From IMG/VR virus record IMGVR_UViG_3300042876_001170, positions 1 through 38,370 of that record: DNA of 38,370 nucleotides; one strand, written 5' to 3'. A program made the position numbers and the translations under genes. This document shows, in pieces, positions 4,747 to 10,040 of this stretch (position 1 is its first letter; every line of letters starts with the position of its first letter). Below the pieces are notes generated by a model. That model had not been told where the DNA came from. It saw only the letters and a list, made by a program, of their open reading frames with translations, and did not search any database. This DNA comes from a virus.

Positions 4747-7214
4747 GGCACCAGCCTTTTCTGGCCAGCCGCCTCGAGCGCCTGGCCGTCGGACTGCTCG
4801 ACCTTCGCCGGTCGGTTCCCGGTCGGGAATGGCCAGGCCTCGGCCGGCCTCAGTTCGCTCGAGGTCTTCGCCGGCGCAGCCGGCTTGTTCGGCGCCGCCG
4901 GCGCCGCTGTTTTCGTCTTCGCCTTGGTCTTCTTCGCGGCGGGCGGGAATGGCCAGGCCGTCTTGCCCAGTTGGTTTTCACCCGGCGCAGCCGGGTCGTT
5001 CGGCGCCGCCGGCGCCGCTGTTCCTGCCTTTGCCTTCGGGTCTTTCGCGGCCGCTGCTTTCCCCTTGGTCTTGGCCGGCGCAGCCGGTTTCGCACTTACC
5101 CCTTGCGCTTGCGCAGCTTTGGTAGGGGTAGAAGCGGCTGTGGAGTCGGCAGGGAGCTTGTCCAACTCGGTGCGGTGGTAGCTGAGCGTGCTGCCCTTGG
5201 GTGTGAAGGCAATCATGAAGGCGCTATCACCGCACAGGCTGGTGACGTGTCCGGCTTTGCCGATATTGGCGGACCCAAGCGGGGACTTGGCCGTGGCATT
5301 GACGCGCACGCGATCGCCGATCTCAAGCTGGCTAGTGGTGTCCGCTGGTTCGGTGGGCTCGATGACTCGCTCAAGTTCGCCAGACCCCAGATTGCTCACG
5401 ACGCTCTTCTTCCCGTCGAGGTCGAACTCGACGGAGCAGACATTCGACTTGCTGACGGCGGTGACGACTCCGACCCTCCCGCAGCACTTTCGGAAATGCC
5501 CAGTGGGGCCTTTGGCGCCATCAATGACCCGCACGCGCTCGCCGATCTGCAGCGCCAACAGGTGCGTCTTGAGTTGTGCAGTCTTCGGCTGCACTTTCTT
5601 GGCGGCCTTGGGCTTGGCCTTCTCGCGCATTTCGGAGATCACGGCGGTCTTGATGGCGGCGGCGTCGATATCGAGCGAGGCAGCCATGTCCAGCATGTGG
5701 TCCGGCTTGCCGTGGTTGTAGCCACTGACGAAGGTCTCACCGACCAGGGACATTTCCAGCAGCAGCCGCGCACAGTCGGCGCGCTTCATGTTGGGGATCT
5801 GCTTGCTCAGCTCGCGCACGAGCTCGTGGCCCTCCTGCTTCTCGTCGGTGGGGCCGATCCAGAACTGCGCCAGGCGCTTGCTGGTATCGAAGCCCAGCAG
5901 GCCGAACATGCGGCTGGTCACCAGGCGGTACTCTTCGTCGCGGAGCGGGCCGCCGTCGCAGGTCTCGTCGGTGAGCGTGAGGGTGAGCTTGCTGCGGATC
6001 TGGTCGTAGAGCCGGCGGCGATAGGTGGCTTCCTGCTTGAGCTTCCGCTCCTCCTCGCGCTGTTTGTCGCTCTTGGTGCCGCGGGTGCTGGTGACGCCCA
6101 TCACGTCGTAACCCTTGGCCTTGAGCTGGTCCTTGATCGTCGCGGTCTGCACCACCTCGACGATCGTGCCGTTGCGGGTGGGGTCGATCAGCAGGTCGGC
6201 CTTGGGCGCTTCGTCCTTGAGTGCCTGCCGGATCGTGGTGCTCTTGCCGTTCTTGTAGATCGTCTTGTCGAGATCCACGTAGCCGCCATTTAGATCGTCC
6301 GAGTAGCTGTGGGGCTTGATCTTTTTCGCCTCGGCGCCGTCGATGATCTTGCGGCCTTCAGTCTTGGCCAGCTTCTTCTGGTTGGCGACGTGGGCCTCGG
6401 TCTTCGCCTGGTAGCAGCTCGGGTCGGTGCAGATGTCTGCACTCTTGACGTCGCTGAACAGGTCCTTGGCATTGCCGGTTCGCTTCTGGCAGTCTTTGCA
6501 GCTGCCAACGGAGGCCAGTAGGTCGATCGCGCTACGGCTGAAGGGCGCGCGATCGAGTTCCAGCATGTATTCGCGCTGGATGAGGTTGAATGCATTGCGA
6601 TAGCTCATTGGGCCGTCGCCATACCCTGTGGCGATACTCTTGGCGGCGGCCTCCTGCAGCTTGACGTCCGGGATGCGGGCGATGAGGAGGGCGGTGCTGG
6701 CGTCGAGCTTGCCATCGTTGAAGTACTTCACGCCGCCGGGGCAGAGGTCCAGTAGTTTCAGCCTGGCGTAGAGGTAAGCCTTGGTCTTGCCGAATTGCTT
6801 CATCAACTGCTCGACGGTGTGGCCGTGGTCCTTCATCAGGCGCCGATAGTCGGCCGCCTCCTCGAGCGCGGTGATGTCGGTGCGGTGCAGGTTCTCGGTC
6901 AGCTGCAGCACAAGCGCCTGCTCGTCGGTCAGCTCGCGCCAGAAGAAGGGAATGTCGGGCTGCTTGGTGCGATCGCTGGACAGCCAGCGGCCTTCGCCGA
7001 CCACGATCTCGTAGACCACGCCGGCCGGTGCTTTGCCGCGCGAGGCCGGCCAAGGGCGGGCGGTGATCGGCTGGATGACGCCGACGGCAGCAATCGACGC
7101 GTCGAGCTGCTGGAGGGATTGCTCGTTGTGCTTGCGGTTGGTGGCCGACGGCGCGAAGGCTGAGAGGGGCGCGCGCGCGACGGCAACCGCATCGGGGGGC
7201 AGCGGTGCATTCAT
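4743..7214 (-). CDS. Large ParB-like (ParB/RepB/Spo0J) protein
   Basis: An 823-residue protein and the largest early-left product. Residues 15-115 form a ParB N-terminal domain with VVGEGRW (71-77) and TENLHRTDITALEEA (106-120); residues 132-155 are the ParB-type helix-turn-helix; C239, C242, C262 and C267 make a probable zinc site. Two similar modules follow (IGERVRVIDGAKGP... and IGDRVRVNATAKSP...), like KOW or SH3 barrels. The Ala/Pro/Lys-rich tail has two copies of a 37-residue repeat starting TAAPAAPN, and the motif AWPFP twice. The start at 7214 follows GAGGAA. No ParA is present, so a regulatory or nuclease role is more likely than partition. Confidence 0.8.
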   Translation of the reverse strand: MNAPLPPDAVAVARAPLSAFAPSATNRKHNEQSLQQLDASIAAVGVIQPITARPWPASRGKAPAGVVYEIVVGEGRWLSSDRTKQPDIPFFWRELTDEQALVLQLTENLHRTDITALEEAADYRRLMKDHGHTVEQLMKQFGKTKAYLYARLKLLDLCPGGVKYFNDGKLDASTALLIARIPDVKLQEAAAKSIATGYGDGPMSYRNAFNLIQREYMLELDRAPFSRSAIDLLASVGSCKDCQKRTGNAKDLFSDVKSADICTDPSCYQAKTEAHVANQKKLAKTEGRKIIDGAEAKKIKPHSYSDDLNGGYVDLDKTIYKNGKSTTIRQALKDEAPKADLLIDPTRNGTIVEVVQTATIKDQLKAKGYDVMGVTSTRGTKSDKQREEERKLKQEATYRRRLYDQIRSKLTLTLTDETCDGGPLRDEEYRLVTSRMFGLLGFDTSKRLAQFWIGPTDEKQEGHELVRELSKQIPNMKRADCARLLLEMSLVGETFVSGYNHGKPDHMLDMAASLDIDAAAIKTAVISEMREKAKPKAAKKVQPKTAQLKTHLLALQIGERVRVIDGAKGPTGHFRKCCGRVGVVTAVSKSNVCSVEFDLDGKKSVVSNLGSGELERVIEPTEPADTTSQLEIGDRVRVNATAKSPLGSANIGKAGHVTSLCGDSAFMIAFTPKGSTLSYHRTELDKLPADSTAASTPTKAAQAQGVSAKPAAPAKTKGKAAAAKDPKAKAGTAAPAAPNDPAAPGENQLGKTAWPFPPAAKKTKAKTKTAAPAAPNKPAAPAKTSSELRPAEAWPFPTGNRPAKVEQSDGQALEAAGQKRLVP
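5114..5135 (-). repeat. 22-bp exact repeat, ParB-gene copy
   Basis: The minus strand here is identical over 22 bases to plus-strand 11183-11204 in the primase gene. Both copies are read in the same frame, giving ASTPTKA, and both lie in disordered linkers. Confidence 0.9.
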
Positions 7215-7414
7215 GATGGGTTCCTCGGTGATTTGACGTTGATGGAAAAGCGGTACCAACCGGGCGGCACGGCGCACTGCCTGGGCCACACCTTGGCGCG
7301 GCCGGAGGCCGAGTCGATGATCAGGCCGCACTCCGGGTGCTGCTCGATCTCGCGCATAGCGGGTTGCAGTGCGTCGATGGCGCGCGGTCGCATCGGGACG
7401 ACTGCGGCGGTCAT
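7211..7414 (-). CDS. Hypothetical phage protein, 67 aa
   Basis: It starts MTAAVVPMRPRAIDALQPAM at 7414 and contains ECGLIIDSASG and WYRFSINVKSPRNPS, a compact beta-rich layout. I do not recognise a family. Both ends overlap neighbours (ATGA upstream at 7411-7414, ATGA downstream at 7211-7214), so translation is coupled to the genes on both sides. It may be a small DNA-binding or accessory protein of the ParB-like gene product, but the sequence shows no clear motif. Confidence 0.65.
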   Translation of the reverse strand: MTAAVVPMRPRAIDALQPAMREIEQHPECGLIIDSASGRAKVWPRQCAVPPGWYRFSINVKSPRNPS

Positions 7415-7776
7415 GACGGCCGCGACTCGTCGAGTTGAGCGCAGACCGCCAGCGATACTTCCTTGCCGTGCACCCAAACTGCATACGTGTGCACTGCCAG
7501 GTGGTCGGTATCGACGTGGGAGACCGCCTGGCGCTCGACGGCGTTGTGATCAAGCCACGCCAGGACGTTGGCCAGCGCCGCCTGCACGAAGACCAAGGCG
7601 ACGCAGCCGTGTTCGTCGATGTGCCCCTGGGCGGCGGCGGCGAAGCCGGCCTCGCGCAGTCTCCCCTCCAGGATCTCGGCGGCGGTCAGGTTGGTTGCTG
7701 CTGCCTGGAGGATTGCCCAGGCGGCGTTCTGGTCGCGCCGCAAGTCGGCAGCGAGTTGTTGTTGAAGGCGACTCAT
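7411..7776 (-). CDS. Hypothetical phage protein, 121 aa
   Basis: It begins MSRLQQQLAADLRRDQNAAW at 7776, preceded by TTGGAG. The first half is helical and charged; the second half (GCVALVFVQAALANVLAWLDH, HLAVHTYAVWVHGKEV) is more hydrophobic but not a convincing membrane segment. No family recognised. It lies between the 67-aa gene at 7788 and the coupled 67-aa gene at 7211, in the promoter-proximal part of the early-left operon, where phages commonly carry host-takeover genes. Confidence 0.65.
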   Translation of the reverse strand: MSRLQQQLAADLRRDQNAAWAILQAAATNLTAAEILEGRLREAGFAAAAQGHIDEHGCVALVFVQAALANVLAWLDHNAVERQAVSHVDTDHLAVHTYAVWVHGKEVSLAVCAQLDESRPS

Positions 7777-7787
7777 ATGGGCTCCAA

Positions 7788-7991
7788 TTAGTGGGACGCG
7801 CAGCTGGAAACTTTCTTGAACAGCGCCCCGGCGCTGCTGCAAGCGCCGAGGTAAAAGTTGCGGGCAGGGTTATCGGGGTTCTTGCGATAGACGATGTAGC
7901 GGCCGTCCTTTTCCACCACGAGCATGTTGTTGTCCTTGGCGATCTGGAGAGCCTGGCGGTACTGCTGGACCGGTGAATGCCGGGTCACCAT
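7788..7991 (-). CDS. Hypothetical phage protein, 67 aa
   Basis: It starts MVTRHSPVQQYRQALQIAKD at 7991, only 2 nt after the stop of the 43-aa membrane peptide, so the two are co-translated. Residues 20-55 (NNMLVVEKDGRYIVYRKNP) read as a beta hairpin, and the end is Ser/Cys-rich. The fold could be a small DNA- or protein-binding beta domain. No family recognised. Confidence 0.65.
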   Translation of the reverse strand: MVTRHSPVQQYRQALQIAKDNNMLVVEKDGRYIVYRKNPDNPARNFYLGACSSAGALFKKVSSCASH

Positions 7992-7993
7992 GG

Positions 7994-8125
7994 CTACTGA
8001 CCGGTGATCTTGTCGACCAGGCCGTAGGTGGCCAGAAGGACGACCAGGGCGATGCCTGCGCTCGTCCAGATGCGGCCCCGAACAATCAAGTCTTCGAGGG
8101 TGGGGCGCTTGAAGCGTGGTGCCAT
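7994..8125 (-). CDS. 43-aa single-pass membrane peptide, first gene of the early-left operon
   Basis: A short gene beginning MAPRFKRPTLEDLIVRGR, then a hydrophobic stretch (about residues 22-38, SAGIALVVLLATYGLVD) and a short polar tail. Four basic residues before the single membrane segment suggest an N-in orientation. The ribosome-binding site GGGAGGAATC just before the ATG is one of the strongest in the window, and the gene lies about 25 nt from the predicted PL start. It is therefore expected to be the first and heavily expressed early product. Inner-membrane location is predicted; function unknown. Confidence 0.75.
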   Translation of the reverse strand: MAPRFKRPTLEDLIVRGRIWTSAGIALVVLLATYGLVDKITGQ

Positions 8126-8154
8126 GATTCCTCCCGATAGGCGTTAAAAGTGGC

Positions 8155-8168
8155 GTAACTATAGTTAC
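8155..8168. promoter_or_regulatory. Repressor operator at PL, site 1
   Basis: A perfect 14-bp palindrome, GTAACTATAGTTAC, covering the PL -10 box. Near-identical sites occur at 8182-8196, 9019-9032 and 9067-9080, all around the immunity switch, so this is almost certainly bound by the repressor and Cro-like protein. Confidence 0.9.
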
Positions 8169-8186
8169 CGATAATTCCGGTGTCAA
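8158..8186 (-). promoter_or_regulatory. PL, early leftward sigma-70 promoter
   Basis: On the minus strand it reads TTGACA (8186-8181), 17 bp, then TATAGT (8163-8158), an ideal -35 box, ideal spacing and a near-consensus -10. Predicted start is near 8151, giving a leader of about 25 nt. One operator covers each box, so bound repressor would block polymerase. Confidence 0.9.
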
Positions 8187-8196
8187 CTATGGTTAC
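8182..8196. promoter_or_regulatory. Repressor operator at PL, site 2
   Basis: GTCAACTATGGTTAC, an imperfect copy of the operator palindrome with one extra base in the left arm. It overlaps the -35 box of PL. Centre-to-centre distance to site 1 is about 27-28 bp. Confidence 0.75.
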
Positions 8197-8205
8197 GCCG
8201 CAGGG

Positions 8206-8232
8206 CAAACAAAACCCGCCGAGAGGCGGGTT
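8206..8232 (-). terminator. Intrinsic terminator between the repressor-lipoprotein unit and PL
   Basis: A perfect 8-bp stem (8213-8220 with 8225-8232), a GAGA loop and, on the minus strand, a TTTTGTTT tract. It ends transcription from the repressor and lipoprotein genes just before PL, so lysogenic transcription does not leak into the early-left operon. Confidence 0.9.
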
Positions 8233-8257
8233 CGTCAGGGGAGGAGGGGAGGGCCGG

Positions 8258-8557
8258 CTACTTGAATGCCTGGGGAATTGGTGGCGCCTTGACGACGCGG
8301 CCTGACTTCATGACGACCGAGACAGACTTAGAACCACTGAAGCTGTCCGCGTAGCTCCATACCCAGATCTGGCCTTCTGCTGTGGCCTTCACGGCGTAGG
8401 GCGCGCCCATTAGCGCCGTGACTTCCTGCTCGGTCATTCCTTCGCGGATCTGCCTGGCGGTTTCCCAATTGAACGGCGTGCCAGCACACGCGGCCATAAG
8501 CCCGGCGGCGATTACACCCAGTGCCCGCCTGGCCTGCCGTGGAAATGCGCGCATCAT
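8258..8557 (-). CDS. BamE/SmpA-like lipoprotein of the immunity region
   Basis: A 99-residue lipoprotein. It has a basic start, a hydrophobic stretch and Cys at about residue 24 (LMAAC, with Met rather than Leu at -3). The mature part begins near TPFNWETARQIREGMTEQEVTALMGAPY, the helix-turn pattern of SmpA/OmlA (BamE-type) small domains, followed by a beta region (GQIWVWSYADS). I prefer the start at 8557/8554, where AGGA lies just upstream, over the ATG at 8581. It follows the repressor on the same strand and is closed off by a terminator, so it should be expressed in lysogens, as lambda rex is. Surface exclusion or lysogenic conversion is inference. Confidence 0.8.
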   Translation of the reverse strand: MMRAFPRQARRALGVIAAGLMAACAGTPFNWETARQIREGMTEQEVTALMGAPYAVKATAEGQIWVWSYADSFSGSKSVSVVMKSGRVVKAPPIPQAFK

Positions 8558-8631
8558 TAGTCCTATCGGATCAATTGTCATATGGCATTGTATTGGCTAG
8601 GCTCGGCTCGCGGCAAATTCCGCGAACAGGA

Positions 8632-9018
8632 TTAACTGGAACGGTTTTGCTTTGCCTTTGGAACGTAGCCTGACAGCGCTCCCTTGAGCCCGGCGAGCGC
8701 GATGTCGCGCCCACGATCGTCCGTTGCTTCCATCAGGCGGACCGCTTCCTTGATTCGTTCGTCAATTCGCTTGGGCAGCGCTTTGACCTTGGCAGTGCCT
8801 TCGCCGGCCTTGGTTGGGCCGCCCAATACGATCTGGCGCTCATCGACCTGGAAGAGGTCGGCGAGCTTGAAGAGGTGGGCTGGTTTCAGGTCCTTGGTGT
8901 TGCCGAGTTCCCACTTGGCTACGGCGGCACGACTGACGCCAACGTGATCAGCGACCTGTTGCTGAGTCAGTTCGGCGGCGGTCCGAAGGTTCCTTATGCG
9001 GCTGGCCTTTGTTTCCAT
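8632..9018 (-). CDS. Phage repressor (HTH_3 / Cro-CI type) without peptidase domain
   Basis: A 128-residue protein with an N-terminal helix-turn-helix (residues 5-60: RIRNLRTAAELTQQQVADHVGVSRAAVAKWELG). The C-terminal half (KRIDERIKEAVRLMEATDDRG...) is helical and probably dimerises. A CI-type S24 peptidase domain with its Ser-Lys dyad is absent, so RecA-stimulated self-cleavage is not expected. The start at 9018 directly abuts operator 9019-9032 and no ribosome-binding site is visible, so the message may be leaderless, as for lambda cI from PRM. It transcribes leftward, divergent from the Cro-like gene. Confidence 0.88.
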   Translation of the reverse strand: METKASRIRNLRTAAELTQQQVADHVGVSRAAVAKWELGNTKDLKPAHLFKLADLFQVDERQIVLGGPTKAGEGTAKVKALPKRIDERIKEAVRLMEATDDRGRDIALAGLKGALSGYVPKAKQNRSS

Positions 9019-9032
9019 GTAACCATCGTTAC
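9019..9032. promoter_or_regulatory. Right operator, site nearest the repressor gene
   Basis: GTAACCATCGTTAC, an operator-type dyad ending one base before the repressor start codon. Binding here would repress the repressor's own promoter, as OR3 does in lambda. Confidence 0.85.
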
Positions 9033-9043
9033 GCAAAAAGCCG

Positions 9044-9057
9044 TGCGTATGGTTGAC
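9044..9057. promoter_or_regulatory. Possible degenerate middle operator
   Basis: TGCGTATGGTTGAC keeps the TATGGTTGAC right half of the operator family (compare 8182-8196 on the other strand) but has a poor left arm. Its centre lies about 25 and 23 bp from the two flanking operators, the spacing expected of a three-site array. Confidence 0.5.
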
Positions 9058-9083
9058 GACCGCATGGTAACTATGGTTACAAT
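9053..9083 (+). promoter_or_regulatory. PR, rightward promoter for the Cro-like gene
   Basis: TTGACG at 9053-9058 and TACAAT at 9078-9083, separated by 19 bp. The -10 overlaps operator 9067-9080. Transcription would start within a base or two of the ATG at 9092, implying a nearly leaderless message; no Shine-Dalgarno sequence is seen there. The long spacer is the weak point of this call. Confidence 0.65.
9067..9080. promoter_or_regulatory. Right operator, site at PR
   Basis: GTAACTATGGTTAC, one base from the perfect palindrome at 8155-8168. It lies on the PR spacer and -10, so a bound repressor would block cro transcription. Confidence 0.88.
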
Positions 9084-9091
9084 CGTCGCCC

Positions 9092-9298
9092 ATGGAACCA
9101 GATATCGATGTTGAACGCGTCATCAAGGACCTCGGAGGCCCTGCCAAGGTGGCCGGCTTGTGCAATATGCGCACCGGTCAGGCCGTCTCTATGTGGGTAG
9201 CGCGGAACAGGATTCCGCCGGCGCGCCTGATGTTTCTCCGGGTGGTTAGGCCGGACGTCTTCACGAGTCCTGCTGAAACGGAACAGCAGGCGGCGTGA
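9092..9298 (+). CDS. Cro-like DNA-binding protein
   Basis: A 68-residue protein, MEPDIDVERVIKDLGGPAKV, with the short helix-turn-helix pattern of YdaS/Cro-type phage regulators (GGPAKVAGLCNM...GQAVSMWVARNRIP, where SMW is in the recognition helix). It is divergent from the repressor and directly downstream of the right operators, the expected position for the lytic switch protein. Its TGA overlaps a following ATG (TGATG) that opens the 49-codon frame across the terminator. Confidence 0.85.
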   Translation: MEPDIDVERVIKDLGGPAKVAGLCNMRTGQAVSMWVARNRIPPARLMFLRVVRPDVFTSPAETEQQAA

Positions 9299-9447
9299 TG
9301 CATGGCGCTCGATTCATTCCTCACTTCGTCTCCTCCCTCGGAGCAAGCCGAGCTTCCGGCTGTCGGTGTTCAAAGCACCGACAGCCTATTTTTTTTCGCC
9401 ATTTCGGTCTGTACCTACGGGTACCTACTTTAGGTAATGCGAGGTAA
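9298..9447 (+). CDS. 49-codon reading frame running through the post-cro terminator
   Basis: It starts at the ATG of a TGATG overlap with the cro stop and ends at TAA 9445-9447, 3 nt before the cII-like start. The peptide begins MHGARFIPHFVSSLGASR and is basic (eight Arg, one Lys). The complete stem-loop and T-tract of the intrinsic terminator (9358-9396) lie inside it. Start-stop coupling on one side and near-abutment on the other make it look translated, but there is no homology I can name. It may be a leader peptide whose translation affects the terminator, or merely open by chance. Confidence 0.4.
   Translation: MHGARFIPHFVSSLGASRASGCRCSKHRQPIFFRHFGLYLRVPTLGNAR
9358..9396 (+). terminator. 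Strong intrinsic terminator after the Cro-like gene
   Basis: A perfect 11-bp stem (GGCTGTCGGTG, 9358-9368, with 9376-9386), a 7-nt loop, then TA and eight T residues. It has the position of lambda tR1, between cro and cII. Expression of the downstream replication genes must therefore rely on antitermination, readthrough or a new promoter. Confidence 0.93.
9412..9446. promoter_or_regulatory. Symmetric array of four 10-bp-phased pentamers upstream of the cII-like gene
   Basis: TACCT at 9412 and 9422, then AGGTA at 9432 and 9442: four half-sites at exact 10-bp steps, the last two inverted, so the whole array has two-fold symmetry about 9429. All half-sites face the same side of the helix. The last overlaps the Shine-Dalgarno (GAGG) of the next gene. 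It looks like an operator for a dimer or tetramer. Confidence 0.6.
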
Positions 9448-9450
9448 TCC

Positions 9451-9828
9451 ATGCAGAGCGCCCTGTTCCACGAACGAATTGAAGACGCCCTCGATGAGGT
9501 GATTCGGGTCCTGGGCGGCCGAAAGAAGGTGGCCGTCGAGATGTGGCCGGACAAGCCTCCGCGCGACGCCCACAACCTGATGGACGCGTGCCTGAATCCC
9601 GAGCGGCGTGAGCGATTTTCGCCCGCCCAGGTGCTGTACCTGGCGCGGCGAGGAGCCGAGGTCGGGTGCCATGCCGTGATGCTGTTCCTCGGCCGGGAGT
9701 GCGGCTACGACATCAAGCCAGTCACCCGCGCCGAGGAAGTGGATCGCCTGACCTCGGTGGTCGAACAATCGACGAAGACGCTGGTCACCGCCCTGGCGAC
9801 GCTGGAGCGCATCAAGGGACAGGCTTGA
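9451..9828 (+). CDS. Phage regulatory protein of the CII family
   Basis: A 125-residue protein of the phage regulatory CII type. Residues 8-75 show ALDEVIRVLGGRKKVAVEMWPDK, HNLMDACLNPERRERFSPAQ and GCHAVMLFLGRECGY, which match the family's helix-turn-helix and conserved LNPxR segment. The C-terminal third is a helical, probably coiled-coil tail (SVVEQSTKTLVTALATLERI). In related phages it is thought to act like lambda CII in the lysis-lysogeny decision. GAGG six bases before the ATG supports the start. It is separated from cro by a terminator and the pentamer array. Confidence 0.85.
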   Translation: MQSALFHERIEDALDEVIRVLGGRKKVAVEMWPDKPPRDAHNLMDACLNPERRERFSPAQVLYLARRGAEVGCHAVMLFLGRECGYDIKPVTRAEEVDRLTSVVEQSTKTLVTALATLERIKGQA

Positions 9829-10040
9829 TCGTGGATGTGATCGCCAAGGCAAACGAGGTGGCGCAGATCGCAGTTGATGCCGCTATCTCTCGCTCAAGCT
9901 CAGCACCGGATGAGGTCGAAGCCGTCGGGTTGTGCCTGAACTGCTCGGCAGCCGTTCCCGAGGGGCACCGCTGGTGCGACGCGGACTGCCGCGATGACTG
10001 GCAGGCGCGCCGGAACCGCAAGAGCGGAAGGCTCGGATGA
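9825..10040 (+). CDS. Small zinc-finger protein
   Basis: A 71-residue protein ending in a zinc ribbon: CLNCSAAVPEGHRWCDADC, then a basic helix DDWQARRNRK. Start assignment is uncertain. TTG at 9825 overlaps the previous stop (TTGA) and has AAGGGA at a good distance; GTG at 9831 is the alternative. The stop overlaps the primase start (ATGA). Proteins of this kind (DUF2116-like) often accompany phage primases and may help nucleic-acid binding. Confidence 0.75.
   Translation: MIVDVIAKANEVAQIAVDAAISRSSSAPDEVEAVGLCLNCSAAVPEGHRWCDADCRDDWQARRNRKSGRLG

Noticed and set aside
4743-7214. Phage-plasmid partition system
   Set aside because: Only a ParB-like protein is present. There is no ParA and no plasmid replication gene, and an intact integrase indicates chromosomal integration.
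9298-9447. Lambda N homologue
   Set aside because: The peptide is Arg-rich but short, has no recognisable boxB-binding pattern, and no nut-like boxA/boxB pair could be confirmed nearby. It is kept only as a leader ORF candidate.
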